Of a DNA stretch of 64,000 bases, positions 57,727-64,000 are shown in pieces. Where the stretch lies: positions 868,001 to 932,000 of the forward strand of contig OX595994.1 in the NCBI GenBank assembly GCA_951394045.1, given 5' to 3'. Source of the stretch: Nitzschia sp. DOCU1. Taxonomy: Eukaryota; Bacillariophyta; Bacillariophyceae; Bacillariales; Bacillariaceae. Below the pieces are notes generated by a model. The model saw nothing but the letters and a program-made list of their open reading frames with translations. It searched no databases and was not told the origin of the DNA. Every line of letters begins with the position of its first letter. Position 1 is the stretch's first letter. The translations under genes and the position numbers were made by a program.

Positions 57727-59541
57727 GGTTTGTTTTTTGAATGAAATGCTGCTCCGTCGCTTCGTCTCTACAACCTCTTTGTTACACCACGGTTTCGGTG
57801 TTCCTGTACGTTCCCTTTATGCACCCGTTTTGCAATATTTCCTGTAGTAGCCCGGCAAATACAGGTGAAAGGCATATTAAAATGGCCCAGTCGGAACGCC
57901 TCCCGAGCGTGCCTGCGTCGGGACACCACCTGTATTTTCGTGTCGCACCCTCCCTTTAATTACCATAAATCGGCTCATTCTACAGATCCAAATACAGGAA
58001 AAGCCACCGTTCCACAGGTTGCTGCAGGAAACGAAAAATGTCACTACCTGTAATTCCACGTCACACCGCTCAGGTGGGACCCTCCGAAGAAATCCCCTAA
58101 TTCTCCACTCCCTCTAATATGACCCTCCTTCCAAATCGATTCAAATCAAACCCGGTATTTGGCGTAACCACATGCAAACGTCGGCGGCAGCAAAACGCTC
58201 TACTGTCAAGAGACCATGGTACAATGATAATACACTACAATCGTTGTCTAATTTAACATTATCTATGCAATATCAGGCCACAGCATCAGCCCTCTTGCAA
58301 CATTATTTCACCCCCAGTTGCCCAGCACCAGCCGAAGTATCCAACAACCATCCTGAGGAACGAGATTCATTTTCCTTTCTTCGTTGATCTTCCAGTGATA
58401 TCATCCGTTGTTCGCCTTCAATTGCTCTTCGCAAAACTCATGAATTCTGAAATGGGATGGAATAAGCAAATAGAGGACAAGTGAGTTCCCTGATTCAACA
58501 ATCATCATCCAGAGAGTACCCAGCCGCTTACCTTCATTTGCCCCCATCAAATTCGCTACAACAACAAAATGACAAGGTGAGACACGCCCTGCTTTCCCTT
58601 TGCCCCTGCTTTCATATCCGCCTCTTCTCACCCTTTTTCTATTCAACAAAGTCCTTCACTGCAGTATCTTTGATAATTGATGATTGTGCCCTCATCTTGA
58701 CGAGCTTTCAGCCATCCGCATGGTCACGAAGTAAAAGTGGCGACGTCTCTATCTCGTTTTTTGGGCGGTCCACCTCCACACCGCGGCAACACGATGCCCG
58801 CCACAGCGACGAGATGAGGCCATCCCATTTTATGGCGCGGTACCAGCGAAAACTCATGCAGCGTGGGCTTATTATTATTACTAGCTACTGTAGATATAAC
58901 ATGAATACTATCAAAATTCACATGGAACGTACCTGTAGTTAGACCCTATGTAACCAACCGGCGTGCCATTTTATCGGCGGTGATGACGATTGCGGGTCGG
59001 ATCGATGTTTCAGAGGCGAATGAGAAGTCGGGAGCACGCGAGTTATGTCAAAGTGTATGATATGGTGCCTACGCACGTAAGTACCCAGGCAAAATTTGAG
59101 CCGGTAAAGCCATCTACTACCGTCTACTGGTAGCTAGAGTAGCAAGGACGGCTCTTCAACTATGACATCATCTCTAGCTAGTACTGCTGGAGGATGCAAA
59201 GTTCACGAGGTGGTGGCTGCTCGATGCGTTTGATTAACGGCAGTGGCTGCTATAAAAGACAGGAGCGCATGGAGTCAGTTGAGAATGCTGCTCCCTCCCC
59301 TATTCGCCTGCCATGAGAACACCCACGCGGGTTTCCTTTTCTACTGGTAGTACAGTTGGAATCAGACTAAAACTCATTCTGGCGGATTCATCCAGCAGCG
59401 GCGCGCCAGGAACGAATGGGCACAATACATATTGCTACTAGGAGTGATAAGCGTTAACCAATAATGTACAAAATCATGCAGCTCTATTAGTGTAGTATCT
59501 CTACTCTGGATCTTTTTCTTCCTTTCCTCATTGGGCAGGCT
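57727..59541. other. Long intergenic region, about 1.8 kb
   Basis: This lies between two minus-strand genes and includes the TraB promoter. No frame is convincing; the longest (58481-58942) starts at a non-ATG codon and is low in protein character. A TATAAAAG at about 59250-59257 precedes an ATG at 59313 that opens a 42-codon frame beginning MRTPTRVSF and ending TAG. I report this only as a candidate. No RNA gene is recognised. Confidence 0.4.
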
Positions 59542-60360
59542 TTAGAAGACGATCGTTTTTGTGCCACGTCGTTTGGGCGTATCTCGTAGCGCGTGTCCAA
59601 TACGATTATCAATCACAGCTTTGGGAGCACCTTTAAGACCCGTCATATTACTGTGTTTCTTCACAAAGCAAAAGAATTTGACGCTCTGGCCATTGACTCC
59701 TTTTCTTACTTTCTCTTCGATTTCTTTGCGAATTTCAGCTTTGCGTTCTTTCTTCACGTTGTTGACACGAAGTTCTTCATAATACTGGTCAACGATTCGA
59801 CGATAACGGATATTGCCAGGGTTATCGCGAAGGGGCTCTCCCCGTCCGAAATATACATGATGCGTCCCATGTTTCAGCATTATGGCTCGCATTTGTTGCC
59901 CCCGAAGTTTACTAGAAGTCTTGTCTCTTTGACTCCTGACTTTTCGAGATTTCTTGACTCTGGAAACAACCTGAGCTTGCTTGATGCCATTGTTGGTTAC
60001 GAGCAGCGTCGTCTTGGTGGCTTGTTTCATGTTGACAATATCGGGATTGCCGAAAATCGACGAAGAAAAGTGATCCGGCGCTGGTGCAGCTCGTCGTGAC
60101 TGCTGCATCAATGTGCCGTCCTCCTTTTCTTCGTTATGGCCATGATTGTTAAGATCAGGTGTGTTCTCCAACCATTTAGATATCGCCAACAACTCATCGG
60201 ATTCTTCATCGGTAACAGCAGTATACCAGGGAGAGCAATCATCGAAGTCGCAACAAGACCAGCCAAGCAGGGGAGATTCGCTTCTAAGTGACAATCCTGA
60301 AAGATATGTGCTCACCGAGTGCTCATTTGACGATAGCATGGGATATCCGTCGTGTTGCAT
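59542..60360 (-). CDS. DUF6824-like domain protein, probably nuclear
   Basis: A single exon encodes 272 residues. The first 95 residues are acidic and Ser-rich. A basic stretch (KKSRKVRSQRDK) precedes the conserved domain at about 163-265: THHVYFGRGEPLRDNPGNIR, RRIVDQYYEEL, a KKERKAEIRKEI helix, and near the end DNRIGHALRD. This GRGxxxxxHPGNxxxR arrangement is the DUF6824 pattern found in very many diatom proteins, some with other DNA- or chromatin-binding domains. Its function is not established. The basic regions suggest nuclear or nucleic-acid-binding roles. No signal peptide is present. Confidence 0.7.
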   Translation of the reverse strand: MQHDGYPMLSSNEHSVSTYLSGLSLRSESPLLGWSCCDFDDCSPWYTAVTDEESDELLAISKWLENTPDLNNHGHNEEKEDGTLMQQSRRAAPAPDHFSSSIFGNPDIVNMKQATKTTLLVTNNGIKQAQVVSRVKKSRKVRSQRDKTSSKLRGQQMRAIMLKHGTHHVYFGRGEPLRDNPGNIRYRRIVDQYYEELRVNNVKKERKAEIRKEIEEKVRKGVNGQSVKFFCFVKKHSNMTGLKGAPKAVIDNRIGHALRDTPKRRGTKTIVF

Positions 60361-60731
60361 TGTAATAAAACGATGTTTTCAGGAATTGTGAGCTGATAGT
60401 TTAGCAGCATTGTGTTCGACTCTTCCAAAGCGGGTCAACCATACGGGTCTGCCGAGATGACGTGGAATCGCCGCGCGCTCCACGCGCACCCGCTCCAGTC
60501 GTGTATCTTCCACCATTTCATTAAATGGCGGCTTGCACGTTTGACATGCATTCGCCGAGGCGTTGAAACAGCTGTTGGCCTCCCTTTCTTCCAATAGGAC
60601 GTGTTCAATAGTACCGATATCCATGGTAGGATGATACACGCAGCAATGCTATAATATCTTCCGGAAGACGCGAATTAGTCATGATTCTTTGACTGGTCTG
60701 GGTGGCTTGCTATGTCGTCATAACACATAAC
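60361..60731. other. Intergenic, no gene seen
   Basis: This lies between two minus-strand genes. An 86-codon minus-strand frame crosses it without recognisable features. It should contain the 3' UTR of the PIKfyve gene and the promoter of the DUF6824-like gene. Confidence 0.4.
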
Positions 60732-63700
60732 TTAGATCGTCGTCCACTTGCTCGGGACTGTCATGAAGTATCGTTCCATCGCATTTGTGAAACGAGCCTT
60801 GTACAACGGAGGTTGAATGATTGTAGGTGCTTCGCTTCCTACCACCATCGGCAAACTTTTCCCGACACGTTCCATCTGCTTCAAAATATCATATTGGCGC
60901 ATAAAATCAATTATGCCGACCACCAGCTCCATTCTCTCCTCATCCACTCCCACTAATATTGAGTAGTCTAGGACATTGATGATCGATAGGAACAAGGTAT
61001 CATTCAAAATACTCATGTGGAACACCTGAGAGAAAGACAAGGTTAGTCGCCCATCATTCAATTCAATTCATGAGTCAACAATGACAAACTACACAACTCA
61101 CAGCCTTGGCGCGGTCGTTCATGGGCATTGGACGACCAGAAGTAAATTCCAAAAAATCTCCATCCAGAAGAGTGCCAGATTCCTTCCTGTTCGAAGAACT
61201 TGGTCCATCCTCTCTGTCACTTGCATCGGAATCTACTTCTGCGTCGGATCCGTGAGCATGGCCGTGTTTGCGATGGGAGGTCATTGCATCAGATCCACGA
61301 GTCGGCGTGTCTAGGGAAGGATCGTCCTTGGCACGAGCAATCTGAGCTGCGAAACGACCGCGAAGCGAGCCTTTAAGGTCGAAAGTTCTTGAAATCTTCT
61401 TTTTGTAGAAAATGTTTTGCATCACCGCAACTTGCTCCATACTTCTCTTTCCAGTTACGCGGTTGTGGTAACCGATCTGATAGACTCCGACAATTTTGCA
61501 AAGTACAGTCGGCAGGCCGTGAAAGAATGCTTTGCTCAGATATTCAAAGTAAGCCGGGGCGCTTTCCAAGAACATTTGCAGCTCTGTTCGAGAAATACAC
61601 TTGATTACGAACCGCTCGTCTGAAGTTCGCGCAAAGCTTGCACCACTCTTGCCTCCACTGGCGGCCCAGTTGTACGCCGACGATAGACTCTGCACGTACG
61701 CTTGTTCGACATCCATGGCATTCGCCGCCTGGGAAGAGTTTGAGTCGGCATTCTTGGCCCCGTGAGGTGAAAGGAATGCCTGTCTCACAGCCTGAAACTG
61801 CGTCGCCCAGTACGTTGTACAAACGAATTTGCATAAGTTCTGGCCCTTCTCATCAAAGTCTCGGAAAGTATGCTTGATATGTGATTTATTTCGCACGAGC
61901 ATTCGGCGTTCAATCCCCATCTTCTCGTTTGGGGTTGAACTAGTTCCAGGAGCATGTGAGGAAGGCGTACGAGCATGCTGCGAATCATTCATCGGGCGCG
62001 CACTAGCCCCAGGTTCCAACGAGGCCGCTCCACCAGGTGGTTCGATACCCGTTCCATTACCGGGTGTCTCGGGGTAGGTAGTCTCCATCTTGGCATAGCC
62101 TTGGAACTGATTGGCATATTCAGTCGAGGAAAGTGAATAAGCAATAACGGTGCACAGCTGTTCGTCGACAACAGGAACGACAATACCATTAACCCCTGGT
62201 TCCAGTCTGGGTCGACCCTCATTGAAGATACCAAGGTTGACGACATAAGGATCTGATTCTCGACCTCCTCTATTGAAGAATCGAGTGAGAGCCGACTTGA
62301 CCGCGCCTCCTGGAGTGACCTTCGTCGTCAAGGCAGAGTTGGCTATTTCCTTGGCACCACTATCTCCCCTCCTTGTGCCAAGAGACTTGATCGGTCCCCG
62401 TGCAATTTCAATGGGAGCAGAATTGCTCTGATATAATCGTCTCCTCGACGCAAGAACATCAGCATCAACACCATCCGCAAAGTCAATCGTGCCGTCTGGA
62501 TCCTCGAAGTCATCATCGTATTCGATTTCAGTCTTGGTATTATTTCCACCTGGAAGGATTGGGAGGACCGTCGAAATATCTGTAATATTGTACCTGGAGT
62601 AAACTTCATGCAGCTGCCGAAGCCTGCGGATACCTTCATGAAGCTCGTCGTGATTCTGATCGCCAACAATGGCCGGAACGTTTGGCCCCACGAGGCTATC
62701 GTTTCTCTGTGTCGACGAGGAGGCCAGTTTCTTCATTGCCACGATCGCTTGCCCAGCCGCACTGAGCTTTTCGTTCCACGCAGAAGTCAGCATAAAGAGA
62801 TACCGCCTGGCAAACCAAGGGAAGCGGAGAAGTGCATCACTAACGACATTGTCGCCATCATTAGCACACTTGTGGGAGACCGACGCAATCTTCTCCTGAA
62901 GCGTCTTGGCAGCGTGGTCCACTTCAGATCCTATGCGATTCAATTCTGAAACAACCATTTGCAAATGATCGGGTCGGTTTCCGTTGCTACCATAAAGGGC
63001 TCGAGCTTCTCTCGATACTTTCTCAATATGTTTGTCAAACTTTACGAACAGCAACGATGATGCCATAGAAATTTGCTCCAATTCTCGCAGCGCCACGTTC
63101 CGATGAAAATCTAGGTCGATGGGCAATGATTTGCGAACAAACACTCCAAAGGGCCGTACTCGTTCGTATGTAAAGCGCGCAGCAAGGCGTCCGCATCCAA
63201 AATACAGCGTTGACGACGTCTGTAGATTGCATCTGCAGTCGCTTTGGGGTGAATTCATAATCAAGTGGCGATTGTAAAAGAAGGACTCCAAAAACTTTCC
63301 AAATGAATACTTCCAGGTATTTTCGGAAATGTAAACCAGGGGCGTTACCACCTTGGCACAATTCTTGCAGTAGGTCCAGGTCGCAATAGGTGGATCCTCG
63401 ACTTCTTCTCCATCGTCCTCGTCATCCGTGCCACTATCCTTGCGGCCTAAGCTGTTTGGTGCAGGCGGGAGCGGATCATCCATGTGGTCGACGGTAATGT
63501 TGATCAAGCCATCGTTGTGCACAAAGGAGAGCGAGTGCATCAAGACTGAACATTTACAACTTGGATTTTGGCACTTCAATGACAGGTTGAAACATGAATC
63601 TCTTAGAAATTGCCCCAACGATACATCTTGTAATGAGTAGTAACAAATTCCTTTCACTTCGGCAGGGCAACATTGGGTCTTGTCAGTCATCCACACGGAA

Positions 63701-64000
63701 CTAATGAGAATTGACTGGTGGTCAAAGGCCGTCACCTGGCCCGAGATGCTGCGTTGCGAGCTTTCGTTGTTGGATCCACCGTTCCACGGTCGGATCTTGC
63801 GATTCGACGGCGGCTGCCCGTAGTCGACGCATAGGCTTGACGAAAAGAGATTTTCGGGCTTAACTTCATAGCTCGATTGCAACCGAGCGCAACGCTCCTT
63901 TAAAAAGGATGTCTCCAACCGAAGGTTATAAGCCGCATTCACCAAAAACCGAAATACAATTTTGACCTGCTTGAGGGCAGCGCGACTAGCACCACGCAAC
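60732..64000 (-). CDS. FAB1: 1-phosphatidylinositol 3-phosphate 5-kinase (Fab1/PIKfyve), 5' end beyond the window
   Basis: The visible part has two exons (63999 or beyond to 61102, and 61025 to 60732, with a 76-base intron) and about 1070 residues; the start lies past the right edge. It begins with FLVNAAYNLRLETSFL, the end of the TCP-1/chaperonin-like domain. The Cys-rich region (DSCFNLSLKCQNPSCKC, TYCKNCAKVVTPLVY, RVRPFGVFVRKSL) follows, then a long Ser/Gly-rich linker. The PIPK kinase domain has FVIKCISRTELQMF, the signature DLKGSLRG and, across the intron, DYSILVGVDEE and MERVGKSLPMVVGSEAPTI. Fab1 makes PI(3,5)P2 from PI3P on endosomes and the vacuole, controlling membrane traffic and vacuole size. 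An N-terminal FYVE finger is expected outside the window. Confidence 0.92.

Noticed and set aside
58481..58942. Open frame of 153 codons
   Set aside because: It starts at a non-ATG codon and has poor protein composition and no motif.
1..64000. CRISPR arrays, operons, tRNA or rRNA genes
   Set aside because: I saw no spaced repeat array, no rRNA sequence and no tRNA I could fold by eye. A tRNA scan could still find one.

Overview
The window looks like nuclear DNA from a photosynthetic stramenopile, most likely a pennate diatom. Genes are dense, on both strands, and mostly unspliced or split by very short GT-AG introns; I placed 18 introns of 64-105 bp. Two proteins start with a signal peptide followed by a Phe at the predicted cleavage site, the bipartite plastid signal of red-lineage complex plastids. 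One protein carries a DUF6824-type domain that is common in diatoms. Bacterial features (operons, Shine-Dalgarno sites) are absent. Species cannot be fixed from sequence alone.

Layout. 0.4-3.5 kb: a transmembrane receptor-like ADP-ribosyltransferase. 4-11 kb: a DapA-family aldolase, a DHHC palmitoyltransferase, an NIFK/Nop15-type nucleolar RRM protein, a Golgi-type glycosyltransferase-like protein and a four-span membrane protein. 12-17.6 kb: an ABCC/MRP transporter and a 2OG-Fe(II) oxygenase. 18.3-28.5 kb: a dual-specificity phosphatase fused to a kinase-like domain, RCL1, a plastid PPR protein and tripeptidyl peptidase II. 29-37 kb: a tail-anchored MOSC protein, a polytopic class 3 lipase, TMEM14 and an F-box-like protein. 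37.4-39.5 kb: a gene-poor island with several short repeat families. 39.5-48 kb: an RS-domain AlkB-like oxygenase, a monoacylglycerol-lipase-like hydrolase, a RING/TRAF zinc-finger polytopic protein, a tandemly duplicated NSE2/MMS21-type SP-RING gene and a DGAT2-like acyltransferase. 48.7-57.7 kb: an orphan helical protein, a type I membrane protein, a ChaN-like/methyltransferase fusion, a urea transporter with a long helical N-terminus and a plastid-targeted TraB-family protein. 57.7-64 kb: a long intergenic stretch, a DUF6824-like protein and a Fab1/PIKfyve lipid kinase that runs off the right edge.

The genes do not form one pathway; this is an ordinary eukaryotic gene neighbourhood. Its unusual content is a set of domain fusions: an ANF-type ligand-binding domain plus membrane span plus WWE plus PARP catalytic domain, a phosphatase plus kinase-like domain, an RS domain plus AlkB, and ChaN plus methyltransferase. 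The best candidate for an undescribed system is the receptor-like ADP-ribosyltransferase at the left end. It appears to join an extracellular sensor to an intracellular mono-ADP-ribosylation domain in one protein. All functions are inferred from motifs read by eye; no database search was possible.
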